DNA of 64,000 bases from Neobacillus mesonae (GCF_001636315.1 NZ_KV440949.1:5288084-5352083); one strand, 5' to 3'; counted from the first letter of the stretch, positions 42,582-51,771 are shown. Numbers and translations: made by a program. Notes: a model not told the origin generated them from the sequence alone.

Positions 42582-43700
42582 ATGGGCCGCTTTATTCTAT
42601 TGCTTTCATGTATTGGCCTTTTATATTTTTCATGGCCAGTGATGGAGAAAAAAATCCAAAATAATGATTCCTTCCATCAAATTCAATCTGAAATCGATGC
42701 AATCAAAAATAGCCCTGAGAACTCGAAAAAACTAGATGAATTATATGATCAAGTCCAGCAGGTTCTATTGATGTTCGATAACAAATTAGAAAAACCGCAG
42801 CCGACGAATGAAAAAGATGTAAAATTAAAATTGCAGACCCCTGATCAAGCTGTTTTTTCGATTCATAATATCGAACTTGGAGAAGCTAAAACTGAGATTG
42901 AACACAAATTGGGACCCGCAAAGAGATCTTCGTTAAATGAATACGGAACAACCTGGAACACCTACCATGATCACTACCGCAACTTTTTTATGGTCATGTA
43001 TGACCAGCATAATAAAGCAGCCGGTCTTTACACAAACCAGAATTTAATTTCATCTAAACTTGGAATCAAACTAGGGACTCCTAAAGAGACTGTTCGTGCT
43101 AAATTCGGAGAACCATTAACCAAAATACAAAAAGGTTTAATCATTTATCAGTTAGATCAAAACAGTGATTACGATGTCTTTTTAAAGGATAGTGTATACA
43201 TCACCGTTTTTTATGATAAACACGAAGGGAATACCGTAACGGCTATGCAGCTGATTACAAAAGACATGGAACAAAAGAAAACAGACCTTTACACAAAGGC
43301 AAGCTCCCAATTAAAAGAAGGCTTTGAATATCAGCTGTTTGATTTAACCAATGCAGCGAGAGTCGAACATAAGCTCTCTACCCTTACGTGGGATGAGCAT
43401 ATAAGACAAACAGCCCGTAAGCACAGCTCGGATATGGCGGTCAATCAGTATTTTGATCACACCAACCTTAAAGGGCAATCCCCTTTTGACCGAATGAAGG
43501 AAGATCATATCATCTTTTATTTGGCCGGAGAAAACCTTGCTTATGGTCAGCTGAGCAGTATTTTTGCCCATGAAGGGTTAATGAATTCATTGGGTCACCG
43601 GGAAAATATTTTGCGTAAAGGCTATAAATATTTAGGAATTGGAGTAGCGTTTAATGATAAATCACAGCCCTACTATACCGAAAACTTTTACGCCAAATAA
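42582..43700 (+). CDS. CAP/SCP-domain exported protein (YlbC-like)
   Basis: A 372-residue protein with an N-terminal hydrophobic segment (about 3-20, ILLLSCIGLLYFSW) that exports or anchors it. The first half (about 80-220) is a duplicated CAP-associated domain (GIKLGTPKETVRAKFGEP). The C-terminal CAP domain (about 240-372) has FDLTNAARVEHKL, HSSDMAVNQYFDHTN, AGENLAYG and GHRENIL, giving the usual His-Glu-His set. B. subtilis YlbC has the same layout; its role is not known. The ATG at 42582 is preferred to the GTG at 42573 because GAGGTG lies 6 nt ahead. Confidence 0.85.
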   Translation: MGRFILLLSCIGLLYFSWPVMEKKIQNNDSFHQIQSEIDAIKNSPENSKKLDELYDQVQQVLLMFDNKLEKPQPTNEKDVKLKLQTPDQAVFSIHNIELGEAKTEIEHKLGPAKRSSLNEYGTTWNTYHDHYRNFFMVMYDQHNKAAGLYTNQNLISSKLGIKLGTPKETVRAKFGEPLTKIQKGLIIYQLDQNSDYDVFLKDSVYITVFYDKHEGNTVTAMQLITKDMEQKKTDLYTKASSQLKEGFEYQLFDLTNAARVEHKLSTLTWDEHIRQTARKHSSDMAVNQYFDHTNLKGQSPFDRMKEDHIIFYLAGENLAYGQLSSIFAHEGLMNSLGHRENILRKGYKYLGIGVAFNDKSQPYYTENFYAK

Positions 43701-43729
43701 AGGTGAAATATTGTAATTTTTGATGATAC

Positions 43730-43758
43730 GAATTAGGATTTTCAAATCGGTTATATTA
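43730..43758 (+). promoter_or_regulatory. Candidate sigma-G promoter of the spore protein gene
   Basis: GAATT at 43730 and TATATTA at 43752 are spaced 17 bp apart and resemble the forespore sigma-G consensus. A perfect 7-bp hairpin (GAGCAAT/ATTGCTC, 43764-43780) follows in the leader. Confidence 0.4.
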
Positions 43759-43806
43759 TATACGAGCAATTTAATTGCTCAATACTTCGTTCGGGAGTGA
43801 TGTATC

Positions 43807-43995
43807 GTGGCTAGAAACAAACTATTGGTTCCTGGTGCAGGAAATGCTCTAGATCAAATGAAGGAAGAGATCGCGGGCGAGTTTGGAGTGCAGCTTGGTG
43901 CTGAAACGACCGCACGAGCGAATGGCTCTGTAGGCGGCGAAATGACGAAGCGTCTTGTCGCCCTCGGAGAACAAGCAATGAAAAGACAGCAATAA
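43807..43995 (+). CDS. Alpha/beta-type small acid-soluble spore protein
   Basis: A 62-residue DNA-binding spore protein. The GPR protease site EIAGEFGVQLG is conserved, as are the DNA-contact parts GAETTARANGSVGGEMTKRLV. It coats forespore DNA and protects it from UV and heat, then is degraded at germination to supply amino acids. The start is GTG at 43807 with GGGAGTGA upstream. A sigma-G-like promoter lies just before. It is the clearest evidence for a spore-forming host. Confidence 0.95.
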   Translation: MARNKLLVPGAGNALDQMKEEIAGEFGVQLGAETTARANGSVGGEMTKRLVALGEQAMKRQQ

Positions 43996-44000
43996 CACAA

Positions 44001-44035
44001 AGGCCAGTCCCGTTTATACGGGGCTGGCCTTTTTA
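44001..44035. terminator. Bidirectional terminator between the spore protein gene and the TRAP operon
   Basis: A long stem (AGGCCAGTCCCGT against ACGGGGCTGGCCT) followed by TTTTTAAT; the convergent TRAP permease gene ends 4 bp later. Confidence 0.88.
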
Positions 44036-44038
44036 ATA

Positions 44039-46018
44039 TTAAGCTTCAACGTTTTTCCCTTGATCTTTTTCAATCTTCGGAGTCTGCCCGCCTTTATAAA
44101 TGAATTGCAGAGCAAGCAGGCCAACAAATAACACCAAACCGATGATGTCACTGATTTTTTCAGGATAAATTAACGATAACCCTGTTCCGATTGCTAGAAT
44201 CCGTTCAATCCAATGTAATTTCCGATACCAGAATCCCATGACCCCTGCACCGATAATCAGCATCCCAATGAACGCAGTGAAAACAACCCAAATTAAATAA
44301 TACCATGTAGTATTAATCATTAACAATTCAGGTGAAAGGACAAACATGTACGGGATGATAAACGCCGCTATTGCGAGTTTCGACGAGTTAACCCCCGTTC
44401 GGAACGGCTCTCCGCCGGAAATCGCTGAAGCAGCAAAAGCAGCTAGAGCTACTGGCGGTGTAATATCGGCGATAATACCGAAATAGAACACGAACAAGTG
44501 AGCCGATAGATCAGGAACTCCTAATAAAATAATCGCTGGAGCCGCAATCGTTGATGTAATAACGTAGTTGGCAGTTGTAGGTGAACCCATCCCTAAAATC
44601 AAGGAAGTAACCATCGTTAAGATCAGTGTTGGCAGTAAATATCCATGCGCTAAATCAATTAAGCCGTTCGCCATTTTCAAACCTAATCCTGTCTTCGTCA
44701 CAACGCCGACAATGATCCCTGCACAAGCTGTTGCTGCTGCAACGCCTAGTGCAGAACGAGCCCCGTCTACCAAGGCTTCAATAATTCCAATTAATCCAAT
44801 TCGCGTTTCCTTTTTAATCGCACTGACCAATACTGTAATAACAATTGACCATAGAGCTGCCATCATTACACTTGTACCAGTCATCATCAAGACGACGATT
44901 GCTAAAATCGGAATAAGCAAATAAATCTTCTTTAGAACTTCTTTCCGATTTGGCATTTCTTCCTTCGTTAAGCCGCGAAGACCAATTCGTTTTGCTTCAA
45001 AGTGCGTCATGATCCATATACCTGCAAAATAAAGAACTGCCGGGATTGCCGCTGCCTTGGCGATATCCCAATAAGTGATTCCGCCGCCAATAAACTCAGC
45101 CATTAAGAAAGCCGCAGCACCCATAACTGGCGGCATTAGCTGTCCGCCTGTTGAAGCAGCCGCTTCAACTGCACCTGCGAATTCTTTTTTATAGCCAAGC
45201 TTTTTCATCATTGGAATTGTAAAAGAACCGGAAGTAACTACGTTTGCAACAGAGCTTCCGCTGATTGTCCCTTGTAGAGCACTGGAGAAAACCGCAACCT
45301 TTGCCGGACCGCCGATGCTTCTTCCCGCGACAGCAACAGCAAGGTCATTAAAGTATTGTCCTACTCCTGTTTTGACTAGAAACGAACCAAATAATAAGAA
45401 TAAAAAGATAAACGTAGACGATACTGCGAGCGGTGTACCTAGGATCCCTTCTGTTGTGAAAAACATGGTTTGAACTAACCGTTCCAAATCAAGTCCACGA
45501 TGGGCGATAAATCCCGGCATATATGGGCCGAACAAGGCATACCCGATAAAAACAAGCGCAATAATCGTGATTGGCAAACCTACTGCACGTCTTGTTGCTT
45601 CTAAGACTAAAATAATTGCCGCTAAGCCGACATAAAAATCAAGACCGGCTAAGGTACCTGGTCTTAATACTAAGGTATCAATCATTACCGGCCAATAGGC
45701 ACCTATGATGACCGAAATTAACGCTAGAATGATATCATACCAAGCAACTTTATGTACCTTTCCCCGATTTTTCTTACGGGCTGGAAACAATAAAAAGATT
45801 AGTGCAAGGGCAAAACCCAAGTGAATTGTACGCTGCAGCTGTGCGGTCAAAACACCGAATACCCCTGTATAAAGCTGGAATAGTGAAAATGCTAATAAAA
45901 TGGCAAATACAATCCAATGAAACATTCCTCTTAGTTTTCTAGTTCCGGACTCTGGATCAAATTTTTCCAAAAGCTCCTGCTGTTTCTCTTGTGATAAAGT
46001 CCCATCAAAATGACTCAA
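44039..46018 (-). CDS. TRAP transporter fused permease (4TM plus 12TM), TAXI type
   Basis: A 659-residue membrane protein fusing the small DctQ-like and large DctM-like subunits, as usual for TAXI-TRAP systems. About 16-18 hydrophobic segments are present. Typical DctM stretches are SALQGTISGSSVANVVTSG and STGGQLMPPVMGAAAF. It works with the TAXI receptor encoded at 46708 to import an organic acid by ion gradient. Its start overlaps the DUF1850 gene end by 14 nt. A long cytoplasmic N-terminus precedes the first helix at about residue 32. Confidence 0.93.
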   Translation of the reverse strand: MSHFDGTLSQEKQQELLEKFDPESGTRKLRGMFHWIVFAILLAFSLFQLYTGVFGVLTAQLQRTIHLGFALALIFLLFPARKKNRGKVHKVAWYDIILALISVIIGAYWPVMIDTLVLRPGTLAGLDFYVGLAAIILVLEATRRAVGLPITIIALVFIGYALFGPYMPGFIAHRGLDLERLVQTMFFTTEGILGTPLAVSSTFIFLFLLFGSFLVKTGVGQYFNDLAVAVAGRSIGGPAKVAVFSSALQGTISGSSVANVVTSGSFTIPMMKKLGYKKEFAGAVEAAASTGGQLMPPVMGAAAFLMAEFIGGGITYWDIAKAAAIPAVLYFAGIWIMTHFEAKRIGLRGLTKEEMPNRKEVLKKIYLLIPILAIVVLMMTGTSVMMAALWSIVITVLVSAIKKETRIGLIGIIEALVDGARSALGVAAATACAGIIVGVVTKTGLGLKMANGLIDLAHGYLLPTLILTMVTSLILGMGSPTTANYVITSTIAAPAIILLGVPDLSAHLFVFYFGIIADITPPVALAAFAASAISGGEPFRTGVNSSKLAIAAFIIPYMFVLSPELLMINTTWYYLIWVVFTAFIGMLIIGAGVMGFWYRKLHWIERILAIGTGLSLIYPEKISDIIGLVLFVGLLALQFIYKGGQTPKIEKDQGKNVEA

Positions 46019-46529
46019 GGATGTTCACTCCTTTCAATTGTTGAACAAAGCTTAGCTTCCGCACTTCGATTTTTACGGAAGCTCCGGGTTTTATGATCTT
46101 GGCTAATGGATATTCCCTCTTGTGGTAAATAAGTCGATGATTTGCACGAACCTGTCCAATCCGTATGTAAAAGGATGGGAAGATGCGCTTCATATTCTTG
46201 ATGTAATATTTTCCGTTTTCTTGGACAAATGTTTCGCCATCTTCCGAATCAGATGGCATCCCAATTGAAAAATCCTCATACATCAGTTCATATTGCTGAA
46301 TCTTCCGATCGGGTAAAATTTTGTAGCTCTCCACCACATCTGTTAAATGAATCGAATGGGTATATTTAATTTTGAAATAGGCTTCTTCTTTCATTGGAAT
46401 ATAGGCTAGCCGTAAAGATGGATCTCTAGGCTCAATGACAAGTGCCTGCCGGAGAGGAATGAATGCAAATACAACAGACAATACAAATAGGACTGAACAT
46501 AACGTGATGATGAATGTACTTTTTTTCAT
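46005..46529 (-). CDS. DUF1850-type protein of the TAXI-TRAP operon
   Basis: A 174-residue protein with one N-terminal membrane segment (about 5-27) and an exported beta-rich domain. The stretch FKIKYTHSIHLTDVVESY carries the conserved Y-T-H-S motif of DUF1850, a family that commonly lies between TAXI receptor and fused permease genes. It may assist the transporter, but no activity is known. The start at 46529 has GGAGG; the 3' end overlaps the permease gene. Two hairpins separate it from the receptor gene (178-bp gap). Confidence 0.85.
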   Translation of the reverse strand: MKKSTFIITLCSVLFVLSVVFAFIPLRQALVIEPRDPSLRLAYIPMKEEAYFKIKYTHSIHLTDVVESYKILPDRKIQQYELMYEDFSIGMPSDSEDGETFVQENGKYYIKNMKRIFPSFYIRIGQVRANHRLIYHKREYPLAKIIKPGASVKIEVRKLSFVQQLKGVNILESF

Positions 46530-46584
46530 TTTTCCTCCTGGCTTTACAGACGGGTTCCGAACATGAGAAGAAATACTCTATTAA

Positions 46585-46614
46585 AATAATAGTGAGTATT
46601 TTCTCACTATTATT
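46585..46614. repeat. Perfect 12-bp inverted repeat inside the TRAP operon
   Basis: Arms AATAATAGTGAG (46585-46596) and CTCACTATTATT (46603-46614) with a 6-base loop, between the receptor and DUF1850 genes. It could be an RNA hairpin that protects one part of the message, or a protein site. Confidence 0.7.
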
Positions 46615-46657
46615 GCGAGAAGTGGAAATATCATCCAAGTTGAAGTTTTAAGCAAAC

Positions 46658-46682
46658 GAGACCGGCTAGTTCAGCCGGTCAC
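46658..46682 (-). terminator. GC-rich intra-operon hairpin, possible partial terminator
   Basis: Perfect arms GACCGGCT / AGCCGGTC (46660-46667, 46673-46680) lie 28 bp past the receptor stop. The following CTCGTTTGCTTAA is a weak T-tract, so partial termination or 3'-end stabilisation of the receptor message is likely. Confidence 0.55.
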
Positions 46683-46707
46683 CGCTTGTCTTCGATGTAA
46701 AAGCTGT

Positions 46708-47700
46708 TTATTGTGCTTTTACACCTTTCTCATCAAAGTATTTTTTTGCTCCTGGGTGTACATCAATTCCAACACCATTTAGAGCGTTTTCAACTTTGAT
46801 TAATTTTCCTTTAGCATGTGTCACTTTATCAAGGTTTTCAAAAATAGCTTTTGTGATATCATAAACAGTTTGTTCAGACAAATCACTGCGCGCTACTAAC
46901 ATCGCTTGTACGGCTACAGTTGGTACCGCGTTTGCCATTCCGTATGTACCGGAAGGAATTTCTTCTTTAATGTAGTATGGATACTTAGCGATGATGGCAT
47001 CGATTTTATCTTGATCAAGTGGAACGATGACAACTTTTTCAGTTGCTGAAAGCCCTTCCACTGCACCGGTTGGTGTACCAGCTGTTACGAAAGCAGCATC
47101 AATGGTTCCATCTTGGATACCTTGTGTTGATTCATCAAATGAAAGGTCCTGCTTCTTAATGTCGCTGAAAGTTAAACCATAAGCTTCAAGAATCTGTTCA
47201 GCGTTAGCTGCTGTACCAGAGCCAGGAGCTCCAACTGATACCTTTTTGCCTTTTAAATCTTGCACGGATTTAATTCCAGACTTTTCAGTTGTTACAATTT
47301 GAATGGTTTCAGGATAAAGTGTTGCAATCGCTTTAATATTGTCGACTGCGTTATCCTTAAACATTAATTTACCTTCACTTGCGTAAGAAGCAATGTCGGT
47401 TTGAGTGAATGCAAGCTCGCCGTCACCCTTCTTTAAAGTCGTCATATTCTCAGCAGACGCACCGCTTGTTTCAGCGTTTGTATCAATGCCGGTAGCATCT
47501 TTAATGATTTTGGCAAAAGAACCTCCAAGTGGGTAATACGTTCCACCAGTTCCACCTGTAAGAATACTCATAAATTTCGGCTTTTCTTCACTCTTTCCTC
47601 CATCCTTTTCGCCGCCTGTTTCTTTACTGCTGCAGGCTGATAGAATCATAGAGAAAGCTAAAAGAAACACCAATGATAATAGAAATCTTCTCTTTTTCAT
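46708..47700 (-). CDS. TRAP transporter solute receptor, TAXI family, lipoprotein
   Basis: A 330-residue lipoprotein with lipobox ILSAC (Cys23). The TAXI fold is seen in LTGGTGGTYYPLGGSFAKII, ETSGASAENMTTLKKGDGELAFTQ and GSGTAANAEQILEAYG. It catches the solute outside the membrane and passes it to the fused permease. Glutamate, 2-oxoglutarate or similar acids are known TAXI ligands; the one here is unknown. It is the first gene of the operon and is separated from the rest by two hairpins, fitting the greater need for receptor than for permease. Confidence 0.93.
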   Translation of the reverse strand: MKKRRFLLSLVFLLAFSMILSACSSKETGGEKDGGKSEEKPKFMSILTGGTGGTYYPLGGSFAKIIKDATGIDTNAETSGASAENMTTLKKGDGELAFTQTDIASYASEGKLMFKDNAVDNIKAIATLYPETIQIVTTEKSGIKSVQDLKGKKVSVGAPGSGTAANAEQILEAYGLTFSDIKKQDLSFDESTQGIQDGTIDAAFVTAGTPTGAVEGLSATEKVVIVPLDQDKIDAIIAKYPYYIKEEIPSGTYGMANAVPTVAVQAMLVARSDLSEQTVYDITKAIFENLDKVTHAKGKLIKVENALNGVGIDVHPGAKKYFDEKGVKAQ

Positions 47701-47991
47701 AATAATCCCCCTTTTCTAAAATGTCCGTGCAATTATATTGTAGTAATACGATAAAACATTGTCAATAATTACAATAGTTTCTTACTATTAGGCGAATGCC
47801 ATATTTGCTGGAATGATAGGTATATATTCCTATAAATAAATTTTTCTAGAAGTATATTTGTCTAGTGTAAGGTAAAATTAACCATTTTATTAAAAAATGT
47901 TGTATGATGATTACGTACCACTCATAAGGCAGATTCTAACTATAAGAGTCTGAATCTTGCTATTTTTTAAAAAGATATAGGAGGTCTGATT

Positions 47992-49380
47992 GTGCTAAGT
48001 AAATCTTTAATTGAGGATGTATTGACAGCGGCTTTGTCGACGGGCGGTGACTTTGCAGAAGTTTTCGTTGAAGATCGTTTTACGAATAATTTCACCCTTC
48101 AAAGCGGCAAAATTGAAACCTGTTTAACTGGCCGTGATTTTGGCATCGGCATTCGCGTGTTTATGGGCTTGCAAAGCTTTTATGCTTATACAACCGACCA
48201 TACCCAGGAAGGACTGCTTAAGGCAGCAAATAATGCGGCACAAGCGATTAGCGGAAACAAACTGATTCAGTTAGCTCCGTTAAAACATGAAACAATAGAA
48301 ACGATTCATCCTGTCCAGCTTCTGCCCCATGAAGTTGATAAATCGCGTAAAGCAGCGGTCATGCTGAAGGCGTATGATACGGCAAAAAGCTATCACTCTA
48401 GTATTTCTCAAGTAACCGTCCGCTTCATGGATGAAGAACAAAATGTGATGATTGCCAACTCTGAGGGAAAATGGGTTGAAGATAAGCGGCTTCGCTCAAG
48501 GCTTGCGATTCAAGCAGTAGCGGTCCGTGATAACAAAATGGAAACAGGCTTTTATGGCCCTGGAGCTCACCAGGGATTCGAGTTCTTTGAAAATTTAAAT
48601 CTCGAACACTATTCCAATGAAGCCGCGCGAATTGCAGTGACCATGCTCGATGCCAGCCCTTGTCCCAGCGGAAAATTCCCGGTTATCATTGATAATGAAT
48701 TTGGCGGAGTTATTTTCCACGAGGCCTGTGGACATGGCTTGGAAGCAACTGCAGTAGCAAAAAACAACTCCATATTTGCGGGCCGACTGGGCGAAAGAGT
48801 GGCACCGGAAATTGTAACATACATTGATGACGGTACCCTGACAAATGAATGGGGCTCTATCAATATTGATGATGAAGGCGAAAAGGCACGGAAAAATGTG
48901 CTCATTGAAAATGGTATTCTAACTGGTTACTTAATCGATAAATTTAATTCCCGCCGGATGGGGATGGAATCAACCGGCTCAGGAAGACGCCAATCCTTCC
49001 GTTTTGCCCCTACCTCAAGGATGACTAATACTTATATAGCGCCAGGAAAATCAACGCCTGAAGAAATTATCGCCAATACCGAACATGGCCTCTATGCAAA
49101 ATATATGGGTGGCGGTCAGGTGAATCCTGCTTCCGGTGATTACAACTTTGCAATCATGGAAGCGTATGAAGTAAAAAATGGAAAGCTCGGCAAGCCATTA
49201 AAGGGTGCAACGTTAATTGGAAATGGACCAAAAACTTTGCAGCTTGTGGATATGGTGGGCAATAATTTAGGCCATGGTGCGGGCATGTGCGGAGCCTTAA
49301 GCGGAAGCATTCCGGTAAATGTCGGCCAGCCGATGATCCGTGTCAGCGAAATTACTGTCGGCGGGACAAAGGGGGAATAA
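47992..49380 (+). CDS. tldD: TldD-family metalloprotease subunit
   Basis: A 462-residue subunit of the TldD/TldE (PmbA) complex. The zinc motif HEACGH (H243-E244-x3-H248, the family's HExxxH) is intact, and the C-terminal part has RMTNTYIAPG and GGGQVNPASGDYNFA. With TldE it cleaves small unfolded peptides and matures some RiPPs; no RiPP precursor is visible nearby. The start is GTG at 47992 with AGGAGG 7 nt ahead. Three bases separate it from tldE. Confidence 0.93.
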   Translation: MLSKSLIEDVLTAALSTGGDFAEVFVEDRFTNNFTLQSGKIETCLTGRDFGIGIRVFMGLQSFYAYTTDHTQEGLLKAANNAAQAISGNKLIQLAPLKHETIETIHPVQLLPHEVDKSRKAAVMLKAYDTAKSYHSSISQVTVRFMDEEQNVMIANSEGKWVEDKRLRSRLAIQAVAVRDNKMETGFYGPGAHQGFEFFENLNLEHYSNEAARIAVTMLDASPCPSGKFPVIIDNEFGGVIFHEACGHGLEATAVAKNNSIFAGRLGERVAPEIVTYIDDGTLTNEWGSINIDDEGEKARKNVLIENGILTGYLIDKFNSRRMGMESTGSGRRQSFRFAPTSRMTNTYIAPGKSTPEEIIANTEHGLYAKYMGGGQVNPASGDYNFAIMEAYEVKNGKLGKPLKGATLIGNGPKTLQLVDMVGNNLGHGAGMCGALSGSIPVNVGQPMIRVSEITVGGTKGE

Positions 49381-49383
49381 GCA

Positions 49384-50727
49384 ATGAATCTACAGGAATT
49401 TCAATCCAAGCTATTTGAAGCGGCTCAAGCAAGCGGTTTTTCAGATGTGGAAATGTACTATGAAAACAAAGAAGTATTTGGCTGTCAGGTTTATCAAGGT
49501 GAAATTGACCAGTATGAAATCGCTGAAGATGGCGGTGTCTCCTTCCGCGGGATGTTTGATGGCAAAATGGGCTACGCCTATTCCGAGAAAATTGATGTCG
49601 CCTCCATCTCCTTCTTGTTAAAAAGTGCAAAAGAAAATACACGAATTATGAATGAAGAAGATGTGGAAGAAATCTTTGCCGGAAGCGAACACTATGACGA
49701 GCGGAACTTTTTCTCGGAAGTCTTAAATAACGTCACGATTCCGGAAAAAATTCAGTTTATTAAAGATGTAGAACGTGAAATTTTGACTGCCGATCCTCGA
49801 ATTACAGCGACCGATTATTGCATGATTAAGTCTGAGTCAGTTACGAGAAATTTAGTCAATAACAAAGGATTAACTCTTTCGGACCGAATGAATTATTTAT
49901 ATCTAATGGTCGAAGTTATTGCCAAAGATGGCGAGGATACAAAATCAGCTTTCTCCTTTCAAGTAACAAAAGATTTTCAAGAGCTAGATGCGAAGGAAGT
50001 AGGGAAAAAAGCGGCTGATGAGGTGCTTTCGCAAATTGGATCAAGAAATATTGCAAGCAAGGATTATCCGGTACTATTGAGGAATGATGCAGCTGCTAGC
50101 CTATTTTCAGTTTTCTCATCTAATTTTTCCGCAGAAAAAACACAGGCCGGCATTTCGTCGTTAAAGGATAAGCTTGGGGTGAAGATTGCTGCCGAAAAGA
50201 TTTCCATTGTTGATGACCCTTTTCTGGAGGGCGGCCTTGCCAGTAGAACGTTTGACAGCGAGGGTGTTGCTTCAAGGAAACTGACATTGGTCGAATCTGG
50301 AGTGCTTTCCTCCCTTCTTCATAACCAAAAAACAGCGAAAAAAGAACAAACCGAAACGACAGGGCATGCTCATAAAGATTCCTATAAAAGCGCTGTCAAG
50401 GTTGGACCGTCAAATCTGTATATTCAACCTTCGGAAGTTCCTTTTGAGGAATTGCTGGCTTCAATGGATGAGGGCGTGTTTATTACGAATCTTTCCGGAT
50501 TGCATTCGGGAACGAATGAGGTTTCCGGGGACTTTTCCGTCGCAGCTAACGGGTTTTATGTAAAAGACGGAAAGGTTCAGTATCCGGTTAATTTAATGAC
50601 AATTGCAGGCAATTTTTTTCAGCTGCTTCTTGATGTTAAAGAAATTGGCGCTGATTTAATCTTTCCGCTGTCACCGGTTGGGGCTCCGTCAATGTTGGTG
50701 AAATCTTTGTCGGTTACGGTGGAGTAA
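49384..50727 (+). CDS. tldE: TldE/PmbA-family partner of TldD
   Basis: A 447-residue protein of the same fold as TldD but without the HExxxH motif, as expected for TldE. Typical stretches are GCQVYQGEIDQYEIAEDGGVSFRG in the N-domain and FITNLSGLHSGTNEVSGDFS near the C-terminus. It forms the heterodimer with TldD and shapes the proteolytic chamber. The start at 49384 follows GGGGGA inside the tldD end, so the pair is translationally linked. A long hairpin terminator follows. Confidence 0.93.
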   Translation: MNLQEFQSKLFEAAQASGFSDVEMYYENKEVFGCQVYQGEIDQYEIAEDGGVSFRGMFDGKMGYAYSEKIDVASISFLLKSAKENTRIMNEEDVEEIFAGSEHYDERNFFSEVLNNVTIPEKIQFIKDVEREILTADPRITATDYCMIKSESVTRNLVNNKGLTLSDRMNYLYLMVEVIAKDGEDTKSAFSFQVTKDFQELDAKEVGKKAADEVLSQIGSRNIASKDYPVLLRNDAAASLFSVFSSNFSAEKTQAGISSLKDKLGVKIAAEKISIVDDPFLEGGLASRTFDSEGVASRKLTLVESGVLSSLLHNQKTAKKEQTETTGHAHKDSYKSAVKVGPSNLYIQPSEVPFEELLASMDEGVFITNLSGLHSGTNEVSGDFSVAANGFYVKDGKVQYPVNLMTIAGNFFQLLLDVKEIGADLIFPLSPVGAPSMLVKSLSVTVE

Positions 50728-50738
50728 GGTCTTCTTTT

Positions 50739-50780
50739 AAAAGCAGATTTGCGCAGTTTGCGTAAATCTGCTTTTTTTCT
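50739..50780 (+). terminator. Terminator of tldD-tldE
   Basis: A long stem (AAGCAGATTT-CGCA against TGCG-AAATCTGCTT) is followed by TTTTTTCT. Confidence 0.88.
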
Positions 50781-50810
50781 AGGCTCTATTGTAAAAGATT
50801 GTTGTTTTTT

Positions 50811-50912
50811 GATTCGCCGATAAATTGGTGAAATTCGCTGATAAAATGAAAGATTCGCCGATAAATTGTCTAGACTCGCCGATATCCTTTAAAAATTCGC
50901 CGATAATTTTCG
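50811..50912 (+). repeat. Array of five ATTCGCCGATAA-type units, about 21-bp spacing
   Basis: Units with the core ATTCGCYGATA begin at 50812, 50833, 50853, 50874 (ACTCGCCGATA) and 50895, a spacing of 20-21 bp. Sequence between cores is variable. The units are inverted relatives of those in the next array. Confidence 0.8.
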
Positions 50913-51008
50913 AAGTCTATTATTAAAGTGGATTTTTACCTGGAGTTTCCGTTTTTTGTGTTCAAACTGAAGCAAAAACAACAAATTTTACGAAAACAGC
51001 CTTTTTCT

Positions 51009-51104
51009 ATTAGCGATTTTTCGGGTTATATTAGCGAATTTTACGCTTTTATTAGCGATTTTTTATTATATATTAGCGAATTTACACCTTTTAATAGCGA
51101 ATTG
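51009..51104 (-). repeat. Opposed array of five ATTCGCTAATA-type units, exact 21-bp spacing
   Basis: On the plus strand TAGCGA begins at 51011, 51032, 51053, 51074 and 51095, exactly 21 bp apart. Read on the minus strand the unit is AATTCGCTAATA, related to the first array (shared core ATTCGC-N2-ATA). A frame across it would give an ISDF/ISEF heptad repeat, but it has no ribosome binding site and I treat it as non-coding. Confidence 0.8.
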
Positions 51105-51212
51105 AAAAAATCTATAAAAAACACCTTTTTTATGACTTCAATTTGTCCCAAAGGACCCTTCTATAAGACAATTTCATGCTACCTAAGAGCAACCAGTATC
51201 ATATCAGTTAAA

Positions 51213-51698
51213 TTATGGCAAATACTTTATTTTCTCTTCCATCGGTGTGCGCGGTTTCGCTTCCGGAACTTCCTCGGGGTAGCCCACTGCAATTACTCCG
51301 AGTAGATCATAATTTTCTGGTACCTGCAGTAGCTCGCGGTTATTTCCAGAGATACCGATCGAAGACCAAAATGTCCCAACTCCCTCCGACCATGCGGCCA
51401 AATTAAAGTTCTGAATAAAACAGGCGGTGGCGGCTGCGTTTTCATCGGTTTCAACCTTCGTCGCTCCGTGCCTTGATAACACTGCCATTACAAAAGACGC
51501 ATTTCCAAAATTCGTTTTATGATTTATTTTTTTCCTTGTTTCTGGTCCAATCACATAGATTTCCCAAGGTTCCGTCATCCGGTGATTTGGTGCCATAGCG
51601 GCGGCCTCGAGCCACTGTTGGATCAGGCTGTGATCGATAGCATCCGGTTTAAATTTTTTTATATTACGGCGTGATTTAATCAAATCAATCATATTCAA
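51213..51698 (-). CDS. Nitroreductase-family protein
   Basis: A 161-residue FMN-dependent nitroreductase-fold protein, shorter than the usual 200-220. The FMN-phosphate start IKSRRNIKKFKPD and AAAMAPNHRMTEPWEIYVI are typical; the C-terminus IAVGYPEEVPEAKPRTPMEEKI is complete. The TTG at 51698 is kept because GGGAGG lies 8 nt before it; the in-frame ATG at 51692 is 14 nt away. It may reduce nitro or quinone compounds or act in another redox role. Monocistronic; it is transcribed towards the repeat arrays. Confidence 0.85.
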   Translation of the reverse strand: MNMIDLIKSRRNIKKFKPDAIDHSLIQQWLEAAAMAPNHRMTEPWEIYVIGPETRKKINHKTNFGNASFVMAVLSRHGATKVETDENAAATACFIQNFNLAAWSEGVGTFWSSIGISGNNRELLQVPENYDLLGVIAVGYPEEVPEAKPRTPMEEKIKYLP

Positions 51699-51771
51699 GT
51701 TCTATTCCTCCCTATTCATTTAATGTCCATTGTAATATCATATGGCTCCTAAGCCAAATAAGGTGCATTAA

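Noticed and set aside
47992..50727. RiPP maturation locus around TldD/TldE
   Set aside because: No short precursor gene, cyclase or exporter is seen next to the pair.
50928..51305. Open frame with a heptad-like ISDF/ISEF repeat
   Set aside because: The repeat comes from the 21-bp DNA array, no ribosome binding site is present, and the frame runs into the nitroreductase gene on the other strand.
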